From Rhodeus uyekii (taxonomy: Eukaryota; Chordata; Actinopteri; Cypriniformes; Acheilognathidae), in NCBI GenBank assembly GCA_037043235.1, contig JAWRVZ010000003.1, positions 8,693,501-8,757,500 of the forward strand: 64,000 bases of DNA, read 5' to 3'. A model generated the notes under the pieces. That model did no database searches. It saw only the letters and a list, made by a program, of their open reading frames with translations, and had not been told where the DNA came from. The position numbers and the translations under genes were made by a program. Each line of letters starts with the position of its first letter. Positions within the stretch are counted from its first letter, which is position 1. This document shows, in pieces, positions 48,501 to 59,085 of the stretch.

Positions 48501-51500
48501 AGCCCCCTGGTCCCGCTCTGGCCTCACTAATCATGGACTCTGAGGAACCAGAAGCAGACCAGTACCAGCAACTGCAGCAGCCTGGCGCCTCTGCTTCCAG
48601 TTAGTGTACCAAAACTGTCATTTGCCCTAATTTCAATTACTTATGACAAGAAAAGAAAAGATACAATATAACAAACATTTATGATGAAAGAATACTGTAA
48701 TATATTTGTTTTGCAGCTGCAGGTTTTGTGGACCCTCAAGGTTCAGTGACCGTCCCTGAGGCTCTCCCTGCCCAGCCAGGCACATCTTTCAGCACCGTAC
48801 AGCCTGATCCCCAGCCACAGCACACCACGACCTATCCACAGAGCATGGTGAGTCATTTCCTATCTATTTTGTTAAATGTCTTGGTTTTCAAACCGAGCTA
48901 GTTGTACAAAACACTGTATTCTTTGAATTATATTTTTTTTATGTCTGTCTTGCTAAATTTCTTCTCCACAGCAGCCGAGCAGTACTTTGACCCCAGGCCC
49001 CATCCCCCAGAGTGGAGCTGCTCCAACACCCCAGGTACACGTCACATGATCTATAACATAATGACAAACGTCTTGCTCTATGGATCTGTTGTTTGTTAAA
49101 CATAAACCAGAGTTTAAAAGCCGTTTTAATGTATATGTGAACTCCCCCTCTCAGGTGAATGGACCAGTGGCTTCTCTGCCCCCTGCTGTTCAGCCTACCG
49201 TCCCTCAGCAGTACCATCAGCCACCTCAAGATGGCAGTGCTCCCCCTCAGTCGCTGTCAGGCCCTCAAGTTTTACAGGTACAGCATGAATAACGCCCTCT
49301 TCCATTGACCTGCGTGTTGCTTGATGAATGTGCTGTGCTGTCTGTAGGGTTACATTCAACTTCTTGGCAGTTCATGCATTAATACTACTGTTCTTTACTT
49401 CTCCATCTCTTTCTTGCATGCTGGCTGCACTTACATGTTTGTCAGATATGGGCATGTCAACTCAGCCCTCCTGTTTTCTCACCACCTCCAAATGCTGAAC
49501 AACTCTATTTTCTATATCAGGCCTGTCAGGTACTAGCTGTGCCTAACACTGTGGTGTGTGAATTAGCAGTATGCCGAATTTGGTTTTTATGCTGGTAGTA
49601 ATCTCTGCTGTGCTGATAGGCTGAGGGCTTGTACATATCCAAAATAATGTAAATTAAAAGAGTTTTGTAATGATACACAAAATAGCTAAATGTTATATTT
49701 GCACTTCTTTTACACAATATTTTCTTAAATAAAAATAAAAAATGCTAGGAAAAAAAACATGTATGGTGATAGTTTTGAAACAAGCTGCTTTCAGTGAATT
49801 TTGAGGTTGGTTATGTTTTTAAAATAAGTATTTTCTGTTCACCAAGGCTGCATTTATTTGATTAAAAGTACAATACAAACAGTGTCATGATCCTTCAGAA
49901 GTCATTCTAATGTTCTCGCTGCTTTTTTTAAATTTATTTATTTTTTTAAAGACTTATTTTAGAACGTTTCCCCTTTTTATTTCCATGGTGATTTTTCATG
50001 TGACACCGCAGCCACAAAAGTCCTGGATAACGCATGTATTACTTTCTAGTTATTTATTATTCAAAATATTCATAAGTTACCTGATATTCAGATTCTCAAA
50101 TATGTGAAAGTGAATGTTTAAAAACCTTTATAATGATCATATTAGTTGATCTACAATGTGAGACGGGCGCCACCAATGTTATTTTGCGCCGCAATTCAGA
50201 GAATCTGAATTTACAATTAGAATTTTTTTATTTTTTATTATTACTTAAAAAGAACAGAATTCATTATGTCATTACTTTCACTTTTGATCAGTTGAATGCA
50301 CTCTTGCTGAATCAAAGTATTCAGAAAAAACTAACTCACTCAACTTTTGAAACACCAGTATATGGCTCATTTACTGTTAATACATTGCTGTGTGTGTGGA
50401 GACAGACCCCCTTCCCCTCCTTGCTTTGTAGGCTTGAGTCACCACAAACCAACAATTTACAACAAGCCTTTTTGTCCATGTGATTCTGTGATTGGGATTT
50501 TAAGTCACTTGGATTCTAAAATTCTAATTTGATTCTCTATTACAGTCACCATTGAGTGTGTCCCAACAGCAGCCATTAGAACAGACACAACCTCAAACCT
50601 CTTTGGTTCCAGCCTCCACGGAAAGGTGAAACATCTTTTTAATAGTTCACATGTATTAATATTGACCTTCCATTAGAGAGAAGTTGAGCCAATGATGTTT
50701 TTCGTTCCCTCAGTGGCCACTCCGATGCTGCATCTGGTCTGAGTGATGGGAACGAAGGCAGGCATGAGGGTCGCTCTATGAAACGACCCCAACGTCGCTC
50801 TGTACGCAGCCGCTCACACCACGAAAAGATGGCCAAGGGCAAGCTCAATGTGCTGAATGTAAGTTACGCTCAAAGATAAATGCATACTATAATAATAATG
50901 TGTTATTGAGTATATGTAATATAATTTCATTGAGGTATTTGTTTGTTTTTGTAGATTTCTAACATTGGTGACAGAGTTGCTGAATGTCAGCTAGAAACCC
51001 ACAACAGGAAGATGGTCACGTTTAAGTTTGATTTGGATGGAGACAATCCTGTAGAGATTGCTGAAATTATGGTAAACTCTTGTCTCTAATTTGCAAAATT
51101 TTTCAGTATAATGGATTGGCCTGGGAATAATCATAGACCTCCAATCAAAATAAAAATTGTATTCCTGATTTGATATATTGTAGGTTGTATTTAAGATGCA
51201 AGACGTTTTTTAATGTTATGTTTTGAGGCGAAACCTAGTGCATGTGTGTCTTTAAAACGTATTTTACATCTGGAAAAAAACAGTCTTGTGTGGTCGGCCG
51301 TAGAAAGGTGAAATCTATTAAATTTAAGTTTTACGTACCTTCTGCTGATATAAAAATGTATTTATTTGCAAAAAAAAATAATAATAATTTTTTAAAGTCC
51401 ATCCCTAATAGTGGAGCAGAATATTTTTCCCAAGTTGTGTGTAACTTCTCTTTCTTTTGTATCAGGTTGAAAGTGATTTTATCTTGGAGAGCGAGCGGAA

Positions 51501-54500
51501 GTTTTTCATAGATCAGGTTCGAGATGTCATTCAGATGGCAGATCAGAAAGGAAAAGCTCTAAAAAACAGCCAAACTCAGGTATCTGCTATGATTTTCAGA
51601 CTGTAAGAACAAATTTGAGAAATAATTTGAGGACTACAAATGAAATTCTTCCCATAACACTTGTCACAGGTGATCAATAATTTGGCCCAGCAAGTACCTG
51701 AAATTTCAACATCCAGCATGCCTGGTAAGTGTAGTGTTTTTTTTTTGTTTTTAAATCTGCCCACATCTTGCATCCTGTATAATTTATTACATTTAACAGG
51801 TGTGCCACCTAGCGTAGCTGCACAGGTTGTACATTCAGCAGGCCGGCGCTTCATAGTTAGTCCAGTGCCTGAAGCACGACTTCGGGAACCTTTGTTTGGA
51901 CCCTCTTCTGCAAACACATCATTTGAAGACTCCACACCAGGTATGATTTACACGTCCACAGAAAAAAAATTGCTTACACATATTTCAAACATTCAGACTG
52001 GTTTTATCCATTTCCATATGCGTTTTATGCATTTCCAGTGTCTGATCCCACATCAGCCAGCAGTGTTCTGCAGGAACAAGCCATCTTTGCCCCTGCTTCA
52101 ACTCAAATTTCTGTGGTACCTGCCACACCTGGAGGTCTTGCCCCAGAGAGCAGTATTCCTCCTCCTCCTCAGTCATTATACCAGAGCCCTGTACCGTCAG
52201 CCACTGCAAATCTCAACACTCAAGTAGCCACTCCTACACCATCTACCACTCAGCAAACCAGTACAGGGAGGACATCTCCTTCCCCAGCTCCAACTGAATT
52301 ACCAGAACCACGTCGAATGTCACTTCCCACCTCATTCCAGACTCCTCAAAACATTGTGGGTCAGCAGGCTGACAGCAGTGGCTTGGATCAAACTCAAGCT
52401 ACCATCCAGCAGGTGCAAGCAGGCCCCTCGTCTATACCTGTGACGCAACCAACTGGGACAGTGGATGGTGAGAGTGATGTACAGGGGAAGCCACCTGGAA
52501 TTGAAGACATTCACGCTTTAGACCAGAAGCTGCGTTCGCTTTTCAAGGACTCCTCCCAAAGCTCCTCCACACAACCTGATGGTTCTGGAGAGCCATCTAC
52601 ATCCTCCCCACCCAACACCATCAGCACTAACACTCCTGGCTTGGTCTCCAGTGTGACGCCTCCCAGTTTGTCTCTCAATTCCAGTGGGAACTTTGCACCC
52701 GGTGCTTTTGCCTCCGTTGGGACAACTACAGTCCATCCTCAGACTACATCTGCAGATCCGTCACAGGTGGGAAGAGCATCTATATTGGCATTTGAATGAC
52801 ATAATGCTTTTATAGTAAAAACAATTCATACCAATGTTATTTTTTTTACTTTTTATTAGATGAAAAACATCACTTAGTTGCCATGACAACATATCAATTT
52901 TGACTTAAGTAAAATGCGTTTAAATGTATGCAATGTAACTTAATTTCTTTCAAAACATAATCCTCTTTCCAAAACGTGTTTTGTCTTGCCCTGATTCACA
53001 ATGGTAAACCTGTTAATTATAAGTTCATATTTTAGACTGAACGGGTTGGTTTTCATGGGAAAGTGCTTAAATGTCACTTGTACATGTGTGTAAATGGAGA
53101 GAAGTTGCTCCTGTTACTTTGACCTGTGTATGGCATAGGATAGTCGTCACTTCGAGCGAGAAAGGTTGACATGGAGCAGTTAAATCTCAAACCTCTGGGG
53201 AATCGCACGTAAAAATAGAGTCTGTTGGCAAAATGAGAATGTGACGGAGCTCATTTGAAATGTAAAGGGGCTGTGGAGATGTTTTTATTACTCAAGTGAG
53301 CAAAGTTATTTTATTGAACGGATACAGAAATTTCTGTAGCTAACAGAGGTATTGTGATGTCGCTTCATTATGGGTTATTGTTGGCGCTGTACTTGAACTT
53401 ATCTTCAAGGAAGAAGTCTAACACGTGTAATGTCTTCAGCTAGCTTTGTCTGAACAGGTGATATCCCTTAAGCTTGGTAGTCATTGTTTTACCAGAACGC
53501 AGAGCCAAAACTATATTCTTCTACAAAAGGCAGAATGCTTATTTGTCCTTGACCCATTAGTACATTGTAGTAGCATTATTACTCTTTTACTCTTATGACT
53601 TTAAATATATAAATAAAAATGTATTATCTTTTAAAGACCTCCACAGCTGTAAATCAACCAGATGGACAGACAAGCACTGAGGAGAAAGAGCCAGTGACAT
53701 CACCACTCGAAAAAGCTTTCAAACTTGGCCGATTTCAGGTAAAGACTTTTAATTGTAGACTAGGGTTCATATTTTAATGCCTGAAAAATTTAAACAGCAA
53801 GTTCATGCACATCCTGTCTACATTTCAGGTTTCTGTGACCAGTGATCAAGACCCAGGCAGTGCTCCAGATCCAGCAGTCGTAGTCTCCTCTTCCTCAATC
53901 ACCCCTTCTTCAACAACATCATCGTCATCATCCTCCTCATCACCATCTTTTCTCTCTAGCCCTGAAAACACAGTTCATAAATCTCATAACCCTCCAAGGG
54001 TCAGCCCTGAACCAGTGTCATCTATCACTACAGTTGGCCGCTTTCAGGTGACTTCCAGCACTGACATCAAAATGGGCCGCTTCTCAGTGACCCCAGCAGA
54101 AGGAAAGACCTTCTCTGTAAGCTCTACTGAGGGACTGGACGGCGCTAAAGAGTCTAAAATGACCGCTTCCAGCATGTCCATCACCAATCACTACCTTAGC
54201 AGTGACAATGACTCTGAACCAGAAGATGAAGGCCTTAAACAAGAGATGAACAAGCTCAGGGAGCGGTACCTTGAACTTTTTTTCTTTATGGTCTTAATTG
54301 TTCTTGTAAAGATAATCATGTGTAATGTGATGTTACCTTTTGTTTCTTTTTGCAGACATACGGTTGAGATCCAGGCATTACAGAATAAACAGAAAAAAGA
54401 AATAGAGGAACTCTATGCACGTCTGGGCAAAATGCCGCCCTCTGTGGTTGTCCCTCCTACCGTGGCCATTGCGGCAGGAAGACGGAGACCTGCTAAGGGC

Positions 54501-57324
54501 AAGGGGAGTAGATCAAGAAGTGGTAGTGGCACTCAGGCCGGTTCTTTTCAACAAGGTATCAGAGCTAAGTGGTTTACACCCAACTGTAATGTACTGCTCG
54601 GGTCTTGCGAACAAATGGTTTGAAAACTGTTGTTTGGATTTCTCTAGGGAACAAGCAAGCTGTACAAAGTGGTCAAAGTTCAGTCAATCAGTCTGCCACT
54701 GGGAAGACATCAATGTCTGAAATGGTGCCACGCTCAAACGTTCATGTGCAAGGTATGACTCGCCATTTTAGTTAGAGAATTAATGTACCCTGTTTTTCTT
54801 AGTTTTTTTCCCTAAAAATGCACGTCTTTCTAATCTGTGAAATGTTGATTGTAAACCATAGGGACCACGAGTCCAGTAAGAGAAGAGAATGGACAGAACC
54901 AGGACCAAGCACCTGCTACTAATCTGCCACGCAAGGGCACGTTCACTGATGACCTCCATCAGTTGGTGGATAACTGGGCCAGGGATGCCAAGAACAAGAT
55001 GCCACAGGTCAATAAAGGCTCCAAAAAAAATTCACAAGCCCGTGGCGTACGTTAACTCTTAAGTCTGTAAAAATTAAGAACATAGTCGGAGAATGTTTGT
55101 TTGGTAGCATAGTACATGCGTAGCCAACAGGGTCAGAAAGTAACGGTGGCTTAGGAAAAAATGACTAAAAGTGCCCCCCCAAATTCAAAGACAATTAAAA
55201 TAAATCTAATCACTCAAAAGTGAAAATTAATGAATAGTGTTGATTTCAGAATTACGTTTAGATCTGCTCATGTTGCATCAGATGTCTTTTTACACGTTTA
55301 CAGTGTTTAATATTATAACTAGTCACACATTTCTGTTGAGCTTTTAGTCAACCGTGAAAATTCTGGATTCTGTTCAGTATGCACGTTTACTGAAATCTGC
55401 ACATTCATGAATTCTCTTCATGAACAACAAAGTGCAGATGCAATGCAAGAGAGATTCATTTTGCAGTCTGCACAGCTTCCATGATTACCATCTTTACCAG
55501 AGTACATGATTACCGCTAGACTAAAGTCATGGAGCACTTTCGTTCTTTGCTCTTTCTAGATGTAATTTATTCCAGGTTTTGTTTTTCATTCCACTAAAAT
55601 AACACTGTTTACAAACAAGACTTCACTTGTTAGCAGCAATAAATTGATTCATAATGAGTTTGTCTGTGAATATGAAGTTACTTTTATTTGAATGGATTCT
55701 ATTATTTAATATTAATCGTTTTTACAATATCAACAAATTATTTTTGTCATATTTCAGCCCTAGTTCCTGTAATGAGATTTTATTTTTTAATTTATAGGTT
55801 ATTTGCAGTTGTGGTCAGGATTATTGGCACCCAACGCAATCAAAAATAAGCATCGTTTATCCTTTTGAGCTTTACTTCAAACAATTCACAAAAAAGTTCT
55901 CATCTGCGATCCTTAGTCTTTGGCCAGTCAAATTTTCCTCATAACCCTGCATTAGGACATACAGACACACGTCCTCTTCCAGGCAGATTTGTAACATATT
56001 TAGTTGATTGGAACTTCTTAATCATTGCCTGATGGTGAAAATGTGAATTTTCAATGCTTTTGGCCAAACTCATACAACTGTTTTCAAGGGCCCACATCAC
56101 ACCACATCTTTTTATCACTCTACACTCGCTGCTCGCATCAAGTTTAAATCATTGACGCTTGCTTACAGATCTAACACCCTCCTACTTCCACTCGCTACTA
56201 CAAGTCTACACACCTACCAGAAACCAAAGTATAGCTAGATAATTTCATGTTCCTAGTCACCCTGGTGAGCAAAAAAAAAATGGAATTATACTTGGATATT
56301 TTACTCATAAAAATTCTAGGGGTGCTAATAATTGTGGCCAATGTTTTAAATACAGAACATTTATTTCATAATGTGATACACTTTAAATTCTTTTACTTAA
56401 AGTTTAGATTTTTGCAAAATATTTGAATGAAAAATCAAAACGATTAACAATGAAATGATTATATTTGCCACAGGTGCCAAAATTTCTGACCACAGCTGTA
56501 CATCTGGCAATTGTGTAAATGCACGTATGCCACCTGAGCAGCATTGGACAGACTGTGTAAATAATGTAAAGTGCAGCTTCTGTTCCACCTTTGCCTTGTA
56601 AAGACGCTTTTGTTGATCAAATGTGATTTGTATTAAAGATCATCTATATTCAGATTGATTTGAAGTAACTGGTTAAATGTCATATTCGCAGAAAAGAGGG
56701 CAAATAATTTAAGTGATTGTAAAATATAAATGCATTAGTGTCACAACTGAAGTATATTTTGGTCTGTTAATTGTGTGTGTGTGTGTGTGTGTGTGTATAC
56801 ATACGTAGGGGCGTTCTGAGTTGATCTTTGACTTTCACTGTGCATTTTGTTCTTGTGCATTACCTGAAACAGTTCTATGAATGTTTTGCCTTCCCAAGTC
56901 TTTGTGCCAGTCATATGACATAATTATGAATAGCTAGATGCGCGATATGATGAATTGAAGTCCTATATTTACCAATCAAGATCAAAACTTTATTTTATAA
57001 TAACTTGTACTAATCAAAGTCAACTGTCTTCCTCCTCAGATGCAGCGTAAATATTCTGCACCAGGGCAGCTTTGTTCCATGGGTGGTCCCATGTCAGCCA
57101 ACGTCAACCCCACAACTGGACGGAAGGGTTCGCTGTGTGTGACCAATCAGCAGTTTGGCTATACATGTCCCACCTACAACGTGCCTCAGTGGACTCCGGT
57201 GGGCCCGCTGTCATCCGCTGCTCCCCCTTCAGGAATACAACAAGGCTTCCTCATTCCCTCAGGAGCTCCTCAAACTGGAAACAACTGTGGGTCAACCAAT
57301 TTACGCACCACTCAGGCGAGCTGA
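36532..57324 (+). CDS. wnk1: WNK lysine-deficient kinase 1
   Basis: Coding exons: 36532-37245, 43361-43533, 43638-43858, 45273-45430, 46771-46859, 47912-48131, 48317-48599, 48717-48847, 48972-49034, 49155-49277, 50546-50625, 50714-50858, 50955-51071, 51466-51579, 51670-51724, 51800-51940, 52039-52766, 53637-53738, 53829-54265, 54356-54555, 54648-54752, 54862-55046, 57040-57324; joined length 1622 residues. WNK1 senses chloride and osmolarity and activates SPAK/OSR1, which phosphorylate cation-chloride cotransporters. The WNK signature is visible: Cys235 where other kinases have the beta-3 Lys, with Lys218 in GRGSFKTVYKG; HRDLKCDN (Asp334); DLG (Asp353, Leu354, Leu356 of the chloride pocket); T-loop Ser363 and Ser367. 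The autoinhibitory PF2-like domain follows, then a Pro/Ser/Thr-rich tail with RFxV motifs and a conserved terminal region (KGTFTDDLHQLVDNWARDA, RKYSAPGQL, NLRTT). Human WNK1 is about 2380 residues, so the middle is shortened. Confidence 0.96.
37722..38060 (+). repeat. Dispersed repeat family A, copy 2
   Basis: Carries TCTTAAAGTGACAACAGCC, TAATGTTAATCAAACTG, GTAAACACTTTGCAGTG and TTTGCTTGTAGTTTTA in the same order as the copies at 12927 and 42088. Confidence 0.6.
38725..39640 (+). repeat. Dispersed repeat family B, interrupted copy
   Basis: Includes AGTTTGGGGTTAGTACGA and GCTGCATTTATTTGATTTG at the left, then ATGATCCTTCAGAAATCATT, GATTTGCTGCTCAAGAAAT and GTGGAAACCATGATTTAAT from 39345 on. The gap between the two blocks is unrelated AT-rich DNA, so the element is broken or carries an insertion. 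Confidence 0.5.
42088..42375 (+). repeat. Dispersed repeat family A, copy 3
   Basis: Carries TCTTAAAGTGACCGCAGCC, TAATAAACCTGCTGCTTTC, TAATGTTAATCAAAG, AACTGTTAGACCCACCTG and TGACTGTTTGCTTGTCTT, matching copy 1 at 12927-13310 most closely. Confidence 0.6.
43859..46770 (+). other. wnk1: wnk1 introns 3 and 4 (with exon 4 between)
   Basis: Two introns of 1.4 and 1.3 kb flank the exon 45273-45430, which encodes TPEFMAPEMYEEKYDESVDV to RRVTS. The mammalian kidney-specific first exon 4A lies in the intron equivalent to 45431-46770. I looked there for an ATG-initiated exon with a phase-0 donor and could not recognise one. Confidence 0.5.
46860..47911 (+). other. wnk1: wnk1 intron 5
   Basis: About 1 kb of AT-rich sequence with no exon, repeat family or motif that I can support. 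Confidence 0.5.
49446..49529 (+). other. wnk1: Candidate wnk1 cassette exon
   Basis: Within intron 10 an acceptor (pyrimidine-rich tract then TTTGTCAG) is followed by 84 open bases and a donor CAG/GTACTA. Being 28 codons with phase-0 edges, it would insert cleanly between the phase-0 exons ending at 49277 and starting at 50546, encoding IWACQLSPPVFSPPPN and 12 further residues. The Pro-rich content fits this part of WNK1, which is heavily alternatively spliced in mammals. No homology was tested. Confidence 0.3.
49790..50345 (+). repeat. Dispersed repeat family B, near-full copy
   Basis: Begins TTCACCAAGGCTGCATTTA, has CATGATCCTTCAGAAGTCATT in the middle and TTTTGATCAGTTGAATGCA and CTTGCTGAATCAAAGTATT near its end. 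It lies inside wnk1 intron 10, downstream of the candidate cassette exon. Confidence 0.6.
52767..53636 (+). other. wnk1: wnk1 intron 17
   Basis: An 870-base intron between the long Pro/Ser/Thr-rich exon and the exon that starts the RFxV cluster. I see no repeat family or extra exon in it. Confidence 0.5.
53715..54120 (+). other. wnk1: SPAK/OSR1-docking RFxV cluster in wnk1
   Basis: Three RFx[V] motifs: GRFQ ending exon 18 at 53738 with V starting exon 19 at 53829; GRFQVTSS at about 54037-54060; and GRFSVTPA at about 54076-54099. These short motifs dock the CCT domains of SPAK and OSR1 in the WNK family. Confidence 0.75.
55806..56498. mobile_element. Tc1/mariner-like non-autonomous element
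   Basis: Left end GCAGTTGTGGTCAGGATTAT followed by TGGCACC, right end GGTGCCAAAATTTCTGACC followed by ACAGCTG; these are inverted copies with a few mismatches. Internal CTAGGGGTGCTAATAATTG is a repeated sub-terminal motif of the same kind. No transposase frame remains. It lies in wnk1 intron 22. Confidence 0.7.
56085..56225 (+). pseudogene. LINE reverse-transcriptase scrap nested in the Tc1-like element
   Basis: The plus strand encodes LAARIKFKSLTLAYR and, after a frame change, SYFHSLLQVYTPTRN. These are consecutive blocks of the C-terminal region of L2/Rex-type LINE ORF2, the same region as the erc1 intronic LINE. Frame breaks show that it is dead. Confidence 0.6.
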
Positions 57325-58785
57325 AACAGCTGTTGAAGGGTTGGGACAAGGAAGAGAGAAGCTGTGCCTCATGGGGTTGAGATTATCTGTCCTTTTAGGT
57401 GGACGTGTTTTATCTGACAGTTTACATTGGAAAATTTCTAGGTCCATATAATGTGACTCGGGTTATTAACATTTGACCTGTACATTTGATAAAAAGGCAC
57501 AAAAAGGGTTCAACTGGGTTGTCTTAAACAGCAGATATATAGCCTTATAGTACGGATACTGTCTTTACTGTAATAAAGTCAGGAAGTGTGACTAGTGGGA
57601 TACAGTGATGGTGTTGCAGTTAACCTGAGGAAGAGATGCTGACATGTTAGTGAATGGATGGAGAAATTGAAAGACTACACCTCTTACACAAGTCTTAATG
57701 AGCACCAACTGCATGTATCCTACAAGTGAGTCTAGGATGTTGGAAGACGGATAACGAAGGTAGGACTGTTAGAAGTAACTGTATTGGAGACAGACTTGTT
57801 TATTTACTTAAGTTGGTGTTTGAAAGGAAGAGGATGTGCAATTGAAGGTAAAAGTAGGGTTTTATAGCTCTTCATACTTGCACGTATTTCCTAGCATTGT
57901 TCATTTGTGACCTTTTTTTAATATTTATGATGAACAATAGTGTATCTTATATAAACAGTCACCACTATTCCCTGCCCACACCCTTTTTTGTATGCAAGTG
58001 GATGGAAGACTTAATTTGGAGCATCCTGTATGGATATTAGTGAAAGCCTATTTCTTCATCCAATCACATGTGATAGAAGCTAACCTTAACCTACAGGATT
58101 ACATCTTCCCATCATTTAAATGTCATACAAACAGCATGGCCCATGAAAATGTGCTGTAGTCAATGAAACGCTCGGTTTTGGGTAAATCATCTTTGTTGAA
58201 AAAAGATTTAACATGGTGCATTTTACTGCAGCGATAGAAGTACAGTATTAAACTACAGCACTGCATATCACTCCCCAAAACATTTTTCTATTCCACAAAT
58301 TTGAGTGCCAATCGTTTGCAGAAGTGACAAGCTGTCATCTCTAAAACGATCCGCTTGACTTCTCTAGAGAAGGTAAACGTTACTGCAATGCAGAATATGC
58401 GCCGTTTAAAGGTTTAACTTAGTGGGGAGGGTTATTTGTTACTTTTGATACTTGACTGCACCGATCCAAATGCTCTGTAATTGACCAGAACCACGATTAG
58501 ATAGTGAAATATCATTAATCACAATTACGCACTCCTGTCACAGTAACTGAAATTATGAAAACTGCACGTTTTCACAATCCACTTCACTCTTGTTCCCATA
58601 GAAAACAGCATTAAATTTGTGGGGTCAAAAATTGCTGCTGCTGATGTTTTCTGTCAATTAGTTTCATCCAGGGTCCTTATGGTGAATATCTATGGTTTTA
58701 TGTATCGGTCTTGTAAAACAAAAACAAAAAAAAATGTATATATATATTCAAATGCTTAATAAAACATTTTGGACTTTTTCCTCCA
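57325..58785 (+). other. wnk1: wnk1 3' UTR
   Basis: Follows the TGA after NLRTTQAS. No coding content is visible. It ends near the poly(A) signal at 58758-58763. Confidence 0.6.
58758..58763 (+). terminator. wnk1: wnk1 poly(A) signal
   Basis: AATAAA followed within about 40 bases by a T-rich downstream element, about 1.4 kb past the wnk1 stop codon. It is the most convincing 3' end signal for the gene. Confidence 0.55.
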
Positions 58786-58924
58786 ACTACATCGTGTTTT
58801 TTTTTTTCTTTTAAAGAAAAGGTGTTTTCCAGATTTTAGTAGCTGCCCCCTGCTGTCAGATACAAATAAAAATAGTAAAATGTTGTAAAAATAACCTGGG
58901 AATATGGTATTAATCCGTTCCACA

Positions 58925-58930
58925 TTTATT
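58925..58930 (-). terminator. rad52: Candidate rad52 poly(A) signal
   Basis: TTTATT on the plus strand, reading AATAAA on the minus strand about 155 bases past the rad52 stop. It puts the ends of the two convergent transcripts within roughly 200 bases of each other. Confidence 0.45.
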
Positions 58931-59085
58931 CTCATTCATCTTAAAATTGTCCATCTTAAAAGTAGGAGTTTTATCAGTCAAAAAGGGACCATGTGACAAA
59001 CATTTTGTTTTTTTTATATTCACAAATTAGTAAAATCCAAAACAAATCTAGATTTAAAAAAAAAAAAAAAAATCAAAAATAAAAT

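Larger units (their letters stand above)
55047..57039 (+). other. wnk1: wnk1 intron 22
   Basis: The 2 kb last intron. It contains the Tc1-like element with a nested LINE scrap (55806-56498) and a TG dinucleotide microsatellite at about 56774-56796. The rest is AT-rich and featureless. Confidence 0.65.

Noticed and set aside
50133..50483. 116-residue open frame in wnk1 intron 10, considered as an HSN2-like exon
   Set aside because: It is built largely from dispersed repeat family B and lacks splice sites in a usable phase.
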